Source: Pseudomonas viridiflava (GTDB lineage Bacteria; Pseudomonadota; Gammaproteobacteria; Pseudomonadales; Pseudomonadaceae). From it: DNA of 64,000 nt. The notes beneath the pieces were generated by a model. The model worked only from the letters and a program-made list of their open reading frames with translations, ran no database searches and was not told where the DNA came from. The stretch lies in assembly GCF_003702045.1 (NCBI RefSeq), contig NZ_RBTP01000012.1:868001-932000 (forward strand), read 5' to 3'. This document shows positions 18,039 to 26,910 of the stretch, piece by piece (position 1 is the first letter of the stretch; every line of letters starts with the position of its first letter). A program made the position numbers and the translations under genes.

Positions 18039-18644
18039 ATGTTCAATACCACCCCTCTTGATATACGCCTTCGCGACGCTGTGGTCGAAGATTCGCTGTG
18101 CTTGGCCGCACTGGGGCTACAGGTGTTTCTGGATACATACGCCACCGATGGCATTCGCGCGTCTATTGCTCAAGAGGCATTTGAGGCGTTTTCCTGTCAG
18201 GCCGTGGCGCGGATCATTGCCCAGCCCGAGACGTTCATTATGGTTGCCGAGTCAAACGGGCATCTGGTGGGGTTTGCTCAAGTGGCCCTGCATACTGCGC
18301 ACGAGATGATCGACGACAGTGCGCAGGCGGCCGAATTGCAACGATTGTATGTTCAGGAACGGTTTACCGGACACGGCCTGGGGCGCCGCTTGCTCAAGGC
18401 CGCCGAGCAGCATGCGGCACGTGATGGTGCGTCGTTGCTATGGGCAACGGTCTGGGTGGGCAATGAGCGGGCGCTGGCGTTTTACCCAGGCATGGGCTAT
18501 TCGCTTAAGGGCTCGCCGGTCTACGTGTTTCAAGGCGAGGAACATGGCAATCGGCTGTTTGCCAAACGGCTGGATGGTGATGAGGTACAGTCGCACACAT
18601 CGTCAGTCCTGATCTCAGACGCTTCTAAGGAGCCGTTGCCTTGA
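18039..18644 (+). CDS. GNAT family N-acetyltransferase
   Basis: About 201 residues of GNAT fold: the N-terminal strand LDIRLRDAVVEDS, then the acetyl-CoA pyrophosphate loop in RFTGHGLGRRLLKAAEQHA (R/Q-x-x-G-x-G/A type), and the fourth motif VWVGNERALAFYPGMGY. It transfers acetyl from acetyl-CoA to an amine; the acceptor is not predictable. The start at 18039 gives the normal family N-terminus; an ATG 39 bases upstream is possible, and neither has a strong ribosome site. The stop overlaps the start of the next gene by four bases, so the two are translationally coupled. Confidence 0.8.
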   Translation: MFNTTPLDIRLRDAVVEDSLCLAALGLQVFLDTYATDGIRASIAQEAFEAFSCQAVARIIAQPETFIMVAESNGHLVGFAQVALHTAHEMIDDSAQAAELQRLYVQERFTGHGLGRRLLKAAEQHAARDGASLLWATVWVGNERALAFYPGMGYSLKGSPVYVFQGEEHGNRLFAKRLDGDEVQSHTSSVLISDASKEPLP

Positions 18645-19066
18645 CCCTCATAAAAATCGCCGCCGGTGGCTACGAATTTCTCGCCGAAACCAACCCGGAT
18701 GCGCCGAAGACTGTCGCAGCCTTTCTAGAGCTGCTGCCTTACCGACAGAAGTTCATTCATGTGCGTTGGAGTGGCGAGGGTTGCTGGGTGCCGTTGGACG
18801 ATTACGAACTGAAGGTGGATGACACACCGGTCGGTTTCGAAAATGCCACGAGCCATCCGTCGGTGGGTGACATTCTGTTTTACCCGGGGGGTTACAGCGA
18901 GACGGAAATCATCCTCGCGTATGGCTCGTGCTGTTTTGCCAGCAAGATGGGGCAGTTGGCGGGCAACCATTTCCTGACGATCACCGAGGGTAAGGAAAAT
19001 CTGCGCAAACTGGGCGTGAAAACGCTGTGGGAAGGGGCACAGGACGTAGTGTTCGAACGCGCCTGA
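18641..19066 (+). CDS. DUF3830 family cyclophilin-like protein
   Basis: A 141-residue protein starting at TTG, with AAGGAG 8 bases upstream; its first bases overlap the GNAT stop (TTGA). The pattern of an alpha/beta barrel with a buried cyclophilin-like fold is suggested by SHPSVGDILFYPGGYSETEIILAYG and the FASKMGQLAGNHFL stretch. This matches DUF3830 proteins, which are of unknown function but are found near amidase and acetyltransferase genes. The coupling with the GNAT suggests that the two act on the same small molecule. Confidence 0.7.
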   Translation: MTLIKIAAGGYEFLAETNPDAPKTVAAFLELLPYRQKFIHVRWSGEGCWVPLDDYELKVDDTPVGFENATSHPSVGDILFYPGGYSETEIILAYGSCCFASKMGQLAGNHFLTITEGKENLRKLGVKTLWEGAQDVVFERA

Positions 19067-19180
19067 GGGGTGTTTCAAACGAGATACTGATTTGCCAGTA
19101 TTTTTTGGAACCGCTGATCTCCGCCAAGGGTCTAGTCAACAATGCTTCCAGAACCCGGAAGCCGAACTGGAGATCAGTCC

Positions 19181-19624
19181 TTGAATATTTTCGAAGCCCT
19201 ACGCGAAAGCCATGATCGTCAACGCGGCTATGCCGATGCACTGATCCAGACCAGTGGCGATTCAGAAGCCCGGGCTCAGGCCTATAAGCAACTCAAGGAA
19301 GAGCTTCAGGCACATGAAACGGCCGAAGAGCGCTTCTTCTATATTCCGTTGATGGAACACGACAACGGTGTTGATCTGAGTCGCCATGCCATTTCCGAGC
19401 ATCACGAAATGGACGAAATGATGGAGGAGCTGGACGAAACCGAGATGTCCAGCCCGGCGTGGCTGGCCACGGCGAAGAAGTTGTCGGAGAAAGTGCATCA
19501 CCACTTGAAAGAAGAAGAGCAAAAGTTTTTCCAGATGGCGGGCAAGCTTCTGGATGAAAAGCAGAAACAGGCATTGGCGGGTAAATACGTTAAAGAGTAC
19601 GAAGAGCAACTTGCCGAGGGATGA
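19181..19624 (+). CDS. Hemerythrin HHE-domain protein
   Basis: About 147 residues from a TTG at 19181 (GGAG 8 bases upstream). The protein begins with Asn-Ile-Phe-Glu-Ala-Leu-Arg-Glu-Ser-His. The iron-ligand set is visible: RESHDRQRG, QAHETAEERFFY, SEHHEMDEMM and VHHHLKEEEQKFF, giving the His and Glu residues of the four-helix di-iron HHE fold. Likely an oxygen, NO or iron-linked stress protein in the cytoplasm. Longer starts upstream add an unrelated N-terminus. Confidence 0.85.
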   Translation: MNIFEALRESHDRQRGYADALIQTSGDSEARAQAYKQLKEELQAHETAEERFFYIPLMEHDNGVDLSRHAISEHHEMDEMMEELDETEMSSPAWLATAKKLSEKVHHHLKEEEQKFFQMAGKLLDEKQKQALAGKYVKEYEEQLAEG

Positions 19625-19672
19625 CAGGTGTTCACGATGCTAGAATCGGTTTTTTCTCAGCGAAGGCATGAC

Positions 19673-20020
19673 ATGAAGTTTCCGATTCTGGTGATTGCGG
19701 CAGCGGTATTGGTTGGGTGCGCGGCGCCATCGAACTCGGCTCGCTCGGGTGGACCGCTCAAGATTTTGTCCAGCACTAAACCGGCCGCTGCCGTTGCCCA
19801 GTGCATCCAGGTGACGTGGCAGAACGAAGCGATGTTCGGTACTTCTGCAGATGTGTTCATGGACAAGCTCTCCGGCGGCGGGTTTACCGTGTTCACCACC
19901 GAGACGCGTTACTTCGCTGACATACGTCCTCAGGGCGCAGCTTCTTCAGTCGATTTTTACGCCGCACCGAGCGACTCCCAGACGAGCATACGCTCAGCCG
20001 CCATCGGCACCTGCCTCTAA
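19673..20020 (+). CDS. Small lipoprotein
   Basis: A 115-residue lipoprotein. ATG is preceded by GAAGG. The signal peptide MKFPILVIAAAVLVGCA has a lipobox ending at Cys16. The mature part has strands and two further cysteines (QCIQVTW, GTCL at the very C-terminus) that may form a disulfide. It resembles short Pseudomonas lipoproteins without known function. It lies 48 bases after the hemerythrin gene and ends in a clear terminator at 20031. Confidence 0.75.
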   Translation: MKFPILVIAAAVLVGCAAPSNSARSGGPLKILSSTKPAAAVAQCIQVTWQNEAMFGTSADVFMDKLSGGGFTVFTTETRYFADIRPQGAASSVDFYAAPSDSQTSIRSAAIGTCL

Positions 20021-20030
20021 GCATCGCTTC

Positions 20031-20054
20031 AAGCCCGCACTCTGCCGGGCTTTT
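20031..20054 (+). terminator. Rho-independent terminator
   Basis: AAGCCCG/CGGGCTT stem followed by TTTT, 10 bases after the lipoprotein stop. Confidence 0.85.
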
Positions 20055-20100
20055 CCGCTCTCGCCAGCCCTGGCATTTCTGTGAAGAGATGCCGACCTGA

Positions 20101-20128
20101 TGCGGGAGCGAGCTGGCTCGCGAAAGCT
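20101..20128. repeat. REP element (single)
   Basis: GCGGGAGCGAGCTGGCTCGCGAA is the Pseudomonas REP consensus: GCGAGC and GCTCGC pair as a hairpin, with the GCGGGAG head. Confidence 0.75.
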
Positions 20129-20404
20129 ATGTTTTAGCCACTCGATCTCGATTCAACGCATTGGTCTTTCTTGAGCGCACCCACTGTTTATCGAAAGTCG
20201 GTGATGTGCCCGTTTGCGGCGCGCACGCACAGTGATGGGGCCTTGCTACCCATCTGTTGATACTGGAAACACCTCTCTCAGCAATCCTTTGAATTGCACT
20301 CATCACATAACCGTCTTGATTCGAATCAGTTTTTTCGCGGCCTGCTTGTGTCAGGTGTTCTGTGGCACACTTTCTGCTCTCTATTCCGTTGTTACATACA
20401 CGTG

Positions 20405-20418
20405 TCCGCTATAGCGGA
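20405..20418. promoter_or_regulatory. 14-base perfect palindrome, candidate IclR-family operator
   Basis: TCCGCTATAGCGGA reads the same on both strands and lies 27 bases before the start of the transporter operon. Its size and the central TATA resemble operators of IclR-family regulators, one of which is encoded in this cluster. The link is inference. Confidence 0.5.
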
Positions 20419-20444
20419 AAAACAACCTCGATGGAGTTCATGTG

Positions 20445-21296
20445 ATGCGCTACGGACCTTCTTTTCTGAAAACCTGCGTTTTTGCTTTTACAGTTACTGC
20501 CACACTGGCTCATCCAGTGATGGCGGCAGAAGGCAGCAAACTGGACGCAGTATTGAAACGCGGCAATCTGGTCGTCGGCACCGGCAGCACCAACGCGCCC
20601 TGGCACTTTCAGGGCGCGGACGGCAAGTTGCAGGGGTTTGATATAGATATCGGCAGGATCATCGCCAAAGGGCTGTTCAATGATCCAGGTAAGGTCGAGT
20701 TCGTGGTGCAATCCTCTGACGCGCGCATTCCCAATCTGCTGACCGACAAAGTCGATATCAGCTGCCAGTTCATCACCGTCACCGCCAGCCGTGCTCAACA
20801 GGTCGCGTTTACCTTGCCGTACTACCGCGAAGGGGTCGCCCTGTTACTGCCCGCCAACAGCAAGTACAAGGAAATCGATGATCTGAAGGCGGCCGGTGAC
20901 GATGTGACGGTCGCCGTATTGCAAAACGTTTACGCCGAGGAGCTGGTGCATCAGGCGCTGCCTAAAGCCAAGGTCGATCAGTACGACAGCGTTGACCTGA
21001 TGTACCAGGCCATCAACTCCGGCCGTGCAGACACGGCAGCCACCGATCAGTCTTCGGTCAAATACCTGATGGTGCAGAACCCGGGCCGCTATCGGTCGCC
21101 AGCCTTCGCCTGGAGCCCGCAAACCTACGCCTGTGCCGTCAAACGTGGCGATCAGGACTGGTTGAACTTCGTCAATACGGCCTTGCATGAAGCCATGACC
21201 GGCGTTGAGTTTCCGGCCTATGCCGCCTCGTTCAAGCAGTGGTTTGGTGTAGACCTGCCTGTGCCTGCGATTGGCTTCCCGATGGAATACAAATAA
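20445..21296 (+). CDS. Amino-acid-type ABC transporter, periplasmic binding protein
   Basis: A 283-residue solute-binding protein (SBP_bac_3 family). Signal peptide at about 1-27 (ATLAHPVMAAEG). The family motifs are visible: GNLVVGTGSTNAPWHF, QGFDIDIGRIIAKGL, VDISCQFITVTASRAQQVAFTLPYY and QAINSGRADTAATDQ. It captures a polar amino acid or amino-acid-like ligand and hands it to the permeases that follow. ATG at 20445 is preferred (GGAG 8 bases upstream) over the adjacent GTG. First gene of a transporter-catabolism cluster; a candidate operator lies at 20405. Confidence 0.85.
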   Translation: MRYGPSFLKTCVFAFTVTATLAHPVMAAEGSKLDAVLKRGNLVVGTGSTNAPWHFQGADGKLQGFDIDIGRIIAKGLFNDPGKVEFVVQSSDARIPNLLTDKVDISCQFITVTASRAQQVAFTLPYYREGVALLLPANSKYKEIDDLKAAGDDVTVAVLQNVYAEELVHQALPKAKVDQYDSVDLMYQAINSGRADTAATDQSSVKYLMVQNPGRYRSPAFAWSPQTYACAVKRGDQDWLNFVNTALHEAMTGVEFPAYAASFKQWFGVDLPVPAIGFPMEYK

Positions 21297-21360
21297 ATCG
21301 GATCGAACCTCTTGAAGGGCAGGGGAGCGAGCACGTTGACCCTGCCGGGTAAAGACCACC

Positions 21361-22023
21361 ATGAACTATCAGTTGAATTTTGACGCCGTGTGGCGAGACT
21401 TTCCCAGCCTTTTGGCCGGGTTGGGTCTTGGACTGGAGCTGGCCCTGATCTCGATTGCCATCGGCTGTGTGATCGGCTTGATGAACGCCTTTGCGCTGCT
21501 GTCGCGTTACCGCGCACTGCGCATCGTGGCGTCGGTCTACGTCACTGTGGTGCGCAATACGCCGATCCTGGTGTTGATTCTGTTGATCTATTTCGCGTTG
21601 CCCGGCTTGGGCATTCGTCTAGACAAGCTGCCTTCGTTCGTCATCACCCTGTCGCTGTATGCCGGCGCTTACCTGACTGAAGTGTTTCGTGCAGGTCTGT
21701 TGAGTATTCACAAAGGGCAGCGTGAAGCGGGGCTGGCCATTGGCCTTGGGGAATGGCAGGTCAGGGCGTATATCGTCGTGCCGGTGATGCTGCGCAATGT
21801 GCTGCCCGCGCTGTCGAACAACTTCATTTCGTTGTTCAAGGACACGTCGCTGGCCGCTGCCATCGCTGTACCGGAACTGACCTATTACGCGCGCAAGATC
21901 AACGTCGAAAGCTATCGTGTGATCGAAACCTGGCTGGTGACCACGGCGCTTTACGTCGTGGCCTGCTACGGGATCGCCATGCTGCTGCGCACCCTCGAAC
22001 AACGTCTGGCGATTCGCCGCTAG
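21361..22023 (+). CDS. Amino-acid-type ABC transporter permease 1
   Basis: A 220-residue inner-membrane permease of the His/Glu/Gln family with about five spans. The EAA loop is IHKGQREAGLAIGLGEWQ, which docks the ATPase, and the segment VRNTPILVLILLIYFALP is typical of the family. It starts 64 bases after the binding protein and ends nine bases before the second permease, so the two form the membrane heterodimer. Confidence 0.88.
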   Translation: MNYQLNFDAVWRDFPSLLAGLGLGLELALISIAIGCVIGLMNAFALLSRYRALRIVASVYVTVVRNTPILVLILLIYFALPGLGIRLDKLPSFVITLSLYAGAYLTEVFRAGLLSIHKGQREAGLAIGLGEWQVRAYIVVPVMLRNVLPALSNNFISLFKDTSLAAAIAVPELTYYARKINVESYRVIETWLVTTALYVVACYGIAMLLRTLEQRLAIRR

Positions 22024-22032
22024 GAGGCTGCC

Positions 22033-22695
22033 ATGTATCAATCCCCAAGCTGGCTGCAAGAGCTCTGGAATGCCCGTGAGGTATTGTGGTCGGGCTTTTT
22101 GATCAGCATTCAGTGTTCGGCGCTGGCCATTCTCTTTGGCACCCTGATCGGCATGCTCGCCGGTCTGGTGCTGACCTACGGAGGATTCTTCGCGCGATTG
22201 CCGATCCGGTTGTACGTCGACCTGATTCGCGGCACGCCGGTGTTCGTGCTGGTGCTCGCGGTCTTTTACATGGTGCCTGCGCTGGGCTGGCAGATCAGTG
22301 CATTTCAGGCCGGAGCCTTGGGCCTGACGCTGTTTTGCGGCTCCCATGTGTCGGAGATCGTGCGCGGTGCCCTGCAGGCGATTGCGCATGGGCAGCTTGA
22401 AGCGGGCAAGGCAATCGGCCTGCGGTTTGGTCAGTCGTTGCGTTACGTGCTGCTACCACAGGCCATGCGTCAGATCTTGCCGACCTGGGTCAATTCCTCA
22501 ACCGAGATCGTCAAGGCCTCGACCTTGCTGTCAGTGATCGGTGTTGCCGAATTGCTGCTCAGCACGCAACAGGTGATCGTCCGCAATTTCATGACCCTTG
22601 AGTTCTACCTGTTCGCCGGTTTTCTGTTCTTTCTCATCAACTACGCCATTGAGCTGCTCGGGCGACATATCGAAAAACGGGTGGCCTTGCCATGA
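22033..22695 (+). CDS. Amino-acid-type ABC transporter permease 2
   Basis: A 220-residue paralogue of the preceding permease. The family signature [16 protein letters not shown] and the EAA loop [18 protein letters not shown] are present. The start follows TAGGAGG. Its stop overlaps the ATPase start by four bases. Confidence 0.88.
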   Translation: MYQSPSWLQELWNAREVLWSGFLISIQCSALAILFGTLIGMLAGLVLTYGGFFARLPIRLYVDLIRGTPVFVLVLAVFYMVPALGWQISAFQAGALGLTLFCGSHVSEIVRGALQAIAHGQLEAGKAIGLRFGQSLRYVLLPQAMRQILPTWVNSSTEIVKASTLLSVIGVAELLLSTQQVIVRNFMTLEFYLFAGFLFFLINYAIELLGRHIEKRVALP

Positions 22696-23483
22696 CACAA
22701 ACCCAGACAAAAGCCTTGTCCCCGGCACTGTTGAGTATCGAGGGGCTGCACAAATCCTATGGTGACGTCGAGGTTCTCAAAGGGGTCGATCTGCGCATGC
22801 AGAAAGGCAATGTCGTCACCCTGATCGGCTCCAGCGGTTCGGGCAAGACCACGCTGCTCAGGTGCGTCAACCTGCTGGAAGAGTTTCAGGGCGGACATAT
22901 CCGGCTCGACGGCCAGGACATCGGTTACAGCGACGTGAACGGCAAGCGGACGCGTCATCCGGAACGGCTCATTGCCCAGCACCGGTCCATGACCGGCATG
23001 GCGTTTCAGCAATTCAACCTGTTTCCGCATTTGAGTGCGCTGCAGAACGTGACGCTGGGGCTGCTCAAGGTCAAGAAGATGCCCAAGGATCAAGCCGTCG
23101 CCCTGGCCGAGAAATGGCTGGATCGGGTAGGCCTGCTTTCGAGGCGCGATCACTTTCCAGGCCAGTTGTCCGGCGGCCAACAACAACGCGTGGCGATTGC
23201 CCGGGCCATTGCCATGAACCCCAGCCTGATGCTGTTCGATGAGGTGACTTCGGCACTGGACCCGGAGCTGGTCGGCGAGGTGCTCAACGTTATCAAAGAC
23301 CTCGCGGAAGAGGGCATGACCATGTTGCTGGTGACCCACGAAATGCGTTTCGCTTATGAGGTGTCCGATCAGATCGTGTTCATGAATCAGGGCCGTATTG
23401 AAGAGCAGGGTCCGCCCAAAACCTTGTTTGAACAGCCCAAGTCGGCGCGTTTGAGCGAATTTCTCAAAAACATCCGGTTTTAA
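22692..23483 (+). CDS. Amino-acid-type ABC transporter ATP-binding protein
   Basis: A 263-residue ATPase of the GlnQ/HisP family. Walker A is GSSGSGKTT (about residue 43), the signature [15 protein letters not shown], and Walker [15 protein letters not shown]; the switch histidine is in VTHEM. It powers the two upstream permeases. The N-terminal ten residues before [12 protein letters not shown] are extra and variable. Confidence 0.9.
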   Translation: MTQTQTKALSPALLSIEGLHKSYGDVEVLKGVDLRMQKGNVVTLIGSSGSGKTTLLRCVNLLEEFQGGHIRLDGQDIGYSDVNGKRTRHPERLIAQHRSMTGMAFQQFNLFPHLSALQNVTLGLLKVKKMPKDQAVALAEKWLDRVGLLSRRDHFPGQLSGGQQQRVAIARAIAMNPSLMLFDEVTSALDPELVGEVLNVIKDLAEEGMTMLLVTHEMRFAYEVSDQIVFMNQGRIEEQGPPKTLFEQPKSARLSEFLKNIRF

Positions 23484-23506
23484 TATTTTTCAAGAAGGAG
23501 AACCCC

Positions 23507-23893
23507 ATGAGTATTACCCGTTACGGTGCTGGTAGCACCGCTGGAGGCGGCCAGCCTCGTCCATTCGCCCGTGCCGTCGAGGCCGATGGCTGGTTACACG
23601 TGTCCGGGCAGGTCCCGGCGGTGGATGGCGAGATCATCGTTGGCGGTATTGTCGAGCAGACCCATCAGACGATGCGCAACCTGATCGCGATCCTCGACGA
23701 GGCCGGTTACGAACTCAAGGACGTCATCCGCGTCGGCGTATGGCTTGAGGATCCGCGCGACTTCTGGAGCTTCAACAAGGTCTTTGGCGAATACTTCACG
23801 CCGGAACATGCGCCAGCGCGTGCTTGTGTGCAGGCCAACATGATGGTGGACTGCAAAGTCGAGATCGATTGCATCGCCTATCGGCAGAAGTAG
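23507..23893 (+). CDS. RidA family enamine/imine deaminase
   Basis: A 128-residue YjgF/RidA protein, the usual length. The conserved active-site arginine is in APARACVQA and the glutamate in KVEIDCIAY; the substrate-cleft glycine segment is HVSGQVPAVDGEI. RidA proteins hydrolyse reactive enamine/imine products of PLP dehydratases. Its position between an importer and a PLP dehydratase gene supports that role here. The ribosome site is AAGGAG. A hairpin at 23906 separates it from the regulator. Confidence 0.88.
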   Translation: MSITRYGAGSTAGGGQPRPFARAVEADGWLHVSGQVPAVDGEIIVGGIVEQTHQTMRNLIAILDEAGYELKDVIRVGVWLEDPRDFWSFNKVFGEYFTPEHAPARACVQANMMVDCKVEIDCIAYRQK

Positions 23894-23905
23894 CGGCTCA
23901 GGTTT

Positions 23906-23927
23906 GCCGCCAGCCCACGCTGGCGGC
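23906..23927 (+). terminator. Hairpin between ridA and the IclR gene
   Basis: GCCGCCAGC-CCAC-GCTGGCGGC, a 9-bp perfect stem without a long T-run. It may attenuate or protect the transporter-ridA transcript. Confidence 0.6.
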
Positions 23928-23948
23928 TCAATACATGGATAGCAGCAG

Positions 23949-24731
23949 ATGACCGATGTGACTCAAGCGAGCGAAGACACCATCAAGCGCCGGGCCCGCG
24001 GGCTGGACCGGGCGTTCGATATCCTCGACTTTCTCAAGGAAAAAGCTACGCCCATGCGGCCCAATGAAATCGCCAGTGGCATCGGCAGCCCCAAATCGAC
24101 GGTTTACGAACTGGTGGCTTCGCTGCTGGAACGACGGATTCTGGAGCCGGTCGGCAAGGACGGGCACGTATACCTCGGTCGCCAATTGTATTTTCTCGGC
24201 CAGGCGCACCTGCGGCACTTCGATTTCACCCGCGAAGCCGAGATTTGCCTGGGCGATATCGTCAGCCAGACGCGGGAAACCGCGCAGATGTGCCTGCTCA
24301 ATGGCCGTAAATACACCGTGGCGCTCATGAAGGAAGGCGAGCGGCATTTTCGAATTTCCTCCGATATCGGTGAAAACGCGCCGATTCCCTGGACGGCCTC
24401 CGGTCGCTTGTTGCTCAGCCACCTGAGTGATCAGCAGATCGTCGACCTGATCGACCCTGAGGATTTCATCCTGCCCGGCGGCGAGCGGCTGCCGCTGGAC
24501 ACGTTCCTGCGCGAGATACGCACGGCGGGTGAGGAAGGCTTCTTTTCGTTCGACAGCGTGGCCGACACCTTCACCCATTGCTTCGCCGCGCCGGTCAAGA
24601 ACGAGCAGGGGCACTGTATCGCTACCCTGTGCATCGTTGCGCCCCGCGCCGATGCCAAGACCCATTACAACGACTATCGCCGGGTACTGATCGACAGCGC
24701 CAACGGCCTGGCCCGCAGAATCAACGAATAA
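23949..24731 (+). CDS. IclR family transcriptional regulator
   Basis: A 260-residue regulator. The N-terminal winged helix (GLDRAFDILDFLKEKATPMRP, then ASGIGSPKSTVYELVASLLE) binds DNA. The C-terminal effector domain has the family pattern IPWTASGRLLLSHLSD and HCFAAPVKNEQGHC...IVAPRAD. IclR proteins act as dimers or tetramers on short palindromes. It most likely controls this cluster; the perfect palindrome at 20405 is the best candidate site. It lies 24 bases before the dehydratase gene. Confidence 0.88.
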   Translation: MTDVTQASEDTIKRRARGLDRAFDILDFLKEKATPMRPNEIASGIGSPKSTVYELVASLLERRILEPVGKDGHVYLGRQLYFLGQAHLRHFDFTREAEICLGDIVSQTRETAQMCLLNGRKYTVALMKEGERHFRISSDIGENAPIPWTASGRLLLSHLSDQQIVDLIDPEDFILPGGERLPLDTFLREIRTAGEEGFFSFDSVADTFTHCFAAPVKNEQGHCIATLCIVAPRADAKTHYNDYRRVLIDSANGLARRINE

Positions 24732-24755
24732 TTTGCACTCAGCAGGAGATTACTG

Positions 24756-25961
24756 ATGAGCATTGCCGTCATCGACAAAGGTTTCGCCCAGCCGGGGGAT
24801 TATCTGGTAAGCGACGTAAGCCTGCCTGCGCTGGTCGTCCATCAGCCAGCGCTGGATCACAACATTCGCTGGATGCAGACCTTCGTGACTGACAGTGGGG
24901 CGCAACTGGCGCCCCACGGCAAGACCAGCATGGTTCCCACGCTGTTCAAGCGGCAGATCGAAGGCGGCGCATGGGGCATGACGCTGGCCACCGCCGTACA
25001 GACCCAGGCGGCATATGCCCACGGCGTACGCCGCATCCTGATGGCCAACCAGTTGGTTGGCAGGCCCAACATGGCCCTTATTGCCGAGCTGCTGGCCGAT
25101 TCGACCTTCGAATTTCATTGCATGGTCGATCATCCGGAGAACGTCGCGGCACTGGGGGCATTTTTCGGTGAGCGCGGACTGCGTTTGAACGTGATGATCG
25201 AATACGGTGTGCCGGGCGGGCGCTGTGGCTGTCGCACCGAAGCAGACGTGCTGGCGCTGGCGGACGCCGTGTTGGCGCAACCGGCTTTGGCGTTGACCGG
25301 AATCGAGGGTTACGAAGGTGTGATTCATGGTGATCACGCCATTGAAGGGATCAAGGCCTTCGCAGCGTCAATGGTGCGTCTGGCGGTCGAATTGCAGGAC
25401 ACCGGCGCATTCGCGCTGGAGCGGCCCATTGTCACGGCATCGGGATCGGCCTGGTACGACCTGATCGCCGAAGCGTTCGATGCGCAATCGGTGCGTGAGC
25501 GCTTTCTGAGCGTGCTGCGCCCTGGCAGTTACGTGGTGCATGACCACGGCATCTACAAGGCGGCGCAATGCTGCGTGCTCGACCGACGTGCCGAATTGAG
25601 TGAAGCGCTGCGTCCTGCACTGGAAGTCTGGGCGCATGTGCAGTCCATGCCGGAGCCAGGCTTTGCAGTCATTGCGATGGGCAAGCGCGACGTGGCCTAC
25701 GACGCCGGTTTGCCCAATCCTTTGAAGCGTTACAAGCCTGGCGTACTGCCCGCCAGCGGTGATGACGTCAGCGCCTGCGTAGTCACGGCTGTGATGGATC
25801 AGCACGCGTTCATGACCGTGGCGCCCGGTTGTGAGCTGCAGGTGGGGGACATCATCGCTTTCGGTACGTCACACCCATGTCTGACCTTCGACAAGTGGCG
25901 TTCAGGTTGCCTGGTGGATGATGAGCTGCAAGTGATCGAGCGTTTCTCGACGTATTTCTAA
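24756..25961 (+). CDS. Fold-type III PLP dehydratase/deaminase (D-glucosaminate dehydratase-like)
   Basis: A 401-residue enzyme of the D-threonine aldolase/D-serine dehydratase group (alanine-racemase-type barrel). The PLP lysine is in APHGKTSM (about residue 53). The C-terminal metal site is GTSHPCLTFDKW, where His and Cys bind the divalent metal. Family members deaminate D-serine, D-threonine or D-glucosaminate. Here a KDG-type kinase follows directly and RidA precedes, so conversion of D-glucosaminate to 2-keto-3-deoxygluconate plus ammonia is the best-fitting reaction. This is inference from context; D-serine or another beta-hydroxy D-amino acid remains possible. Ribosome site AGGAG. Confidence 0.75.
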   Translation: MSIAVIDKGFAQPGDYLVSDVSLPALVVHQPALDHNIRWMQTFVTDSGAQLAPHGKTSMVPTLFKRQIEGGAWGMTLATAVQTQAAYAHGVRRILMANQLVGRPNMALIAELLADSTFEFHCMVDHPENVAALGAFFGERGLRLNVMIEYGVPGGRCGCRTEADVLALADAVLAQPALALTGIEGYEGVIHGDHAIEGIKAFAASMVRLAVELQDTGAFALERPIVTASGSAWYDLIAEAFDAQSVRERFLSVLRPGSYVVHDHGIYKAAQCCVLDRRAELSEALRPALEVWAHVQSMPEPGFAVIAMGKRDVAYDAGLPNPLKRYKPGVLPASGDDVSACVVTAVMDQHAFMTVAPGCELQVGDIIAFGTSHPCLTFDKWRSGCLVDDELQVIERFSTYF

Positions 25962-25989
25962 CTCAAGCGTGCAGAGGAGTTACCGTCAT

Positions 25990-26910
25990 ATGAGCCTTCC
26001 ACGTGTCGCCTTGATCGGCGAGTGCATGATCGAACTGCAACAGCATGCCGATGGCAGTCTGCGCCAGAGCTTCGGCGGCGACACCCTAAACACGGCTGTT
26101 TATCTGGCCCGCCTGCTGGGCAGTGGGCACGTGGATTACGTGACGGCCTTGGGTGATGACAGCTTTAGCGATGCCATGTGCAAAGTCTGGTCGGAAGAGG
26201 GGATTGGCTTGGGCAAAGTCCAGCGCCTGCCTGGGCGTTTGCCAGGTCTTTACTGCATCCAGACCGACGCCCGTGGCGAGCGACGCTTTTTGTACTGGCG
26301 CAACGAGGCGGCCGTGCGTGACTGCTTCATGACCCCCGCAGCCGAACCGATTCTTGCGGCATTGACCAGTTACGATGTTCTGTATTTCAGCGGCATTACA
26401 CTGGCCGTGTTGGGGGCTGAAGGCCGGTCGCGGTTGCTGACCATGCTCACCAAGGCCCGTGCCCGAGGGGCCAAGGTGGCATTCGACAACAATTATCGGC
26501 CCCGCCTGTGGGCCAGCGTCGAGCAGGCGCGTGAGGCGTACCTGGCCTGTCTGCCGCATGTGGATCTGGCGCTGCTGACCGAAGACGATGAGCAGGCCCT
26601 GTACGGCTACACCGACACCGAGCAGTTGCTCGCCGCCTACCGTGAGCGGGGAATCGGTGAAATTGTCGTCAAGCGGGGAGCCCAGAGCTGCATCGTGGAA
26701 ACCGGCGGCACGCGTTTCGAGGTCCCAGCGCACAACGTGAAGCGGGTGGTCGACACCACGGCCGCCGGGGACTCCTTCAGCGCCGCGTACCTGGCGGCCC
26801 GGTTCAAGGGTGAGCCTGCGCAACAAGCCGCTGAAGCAGGCCACAAACTGGCCAGTATTGTCATTCAGCATCCGGGCGCATTGGTGCCAAAGTCCGTCAT
26901 GCCGCAGTAA
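25990..26910 (+). CDS. kdgK: PfkB-family sugar kinase, probable 2-keto-3-deoxygluconate kinase
   Basis: About 306 residues from the ATG at 25990 (GAGGAG upstream). Ribokinase/PfkB family: N-terminal GECMIEL and FGGDTLNTAVYLARLL, and the C-terminal anion hole and catalytic base DTTAAGDSFSAAY (about residues 245-257). The N-terminal pattern is that of KdgK, which makes 2-keto-3-deoxy-6-phosphogluconate for the Entner-Doudoroff pathway. It is 28 bases after the dehydratase gene and apparently in the same transcript. Together they give a two-step route from an amino-sugar acid to KDPG. Confidence 0.8.
   Translation: MSLPRVALIGECMIELQQHADGSLRQSFGGDTLNTAVYLARLLGSGHVDYVTALGDDSFSDAMCKVWSEEGIGLGKVQRLPGRLPGLYCIQTDARGERRFLYWRNEAAVRDCFMTPAAEPILAALTSYDVLYFSGITLAVLGAEGRSRLLTMLTKARARGAKVAFDNNYRPRLWASVEQAREAYLACLPHVDLALLTEDDEQALYGYTDTEQLLAAYRERGIGEIVVKRGAQSCIVETGGTRFEVPAHNVKRVVDTTAAGDSFSAAYLAARFKGEPAQQAAEAGHKLASIVIQHPGALVPKSVMPQ

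Larger units (their letters stand above)
20021..20444. other. Intergenic region with terminator, REP and operator
   Basis: Holds the lipoprotein terminator, one REP element and the control region of the amino-acid-type transporter operon, including a 14-base palindrome at 20405. No gene seen. Confidence 0.6.
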
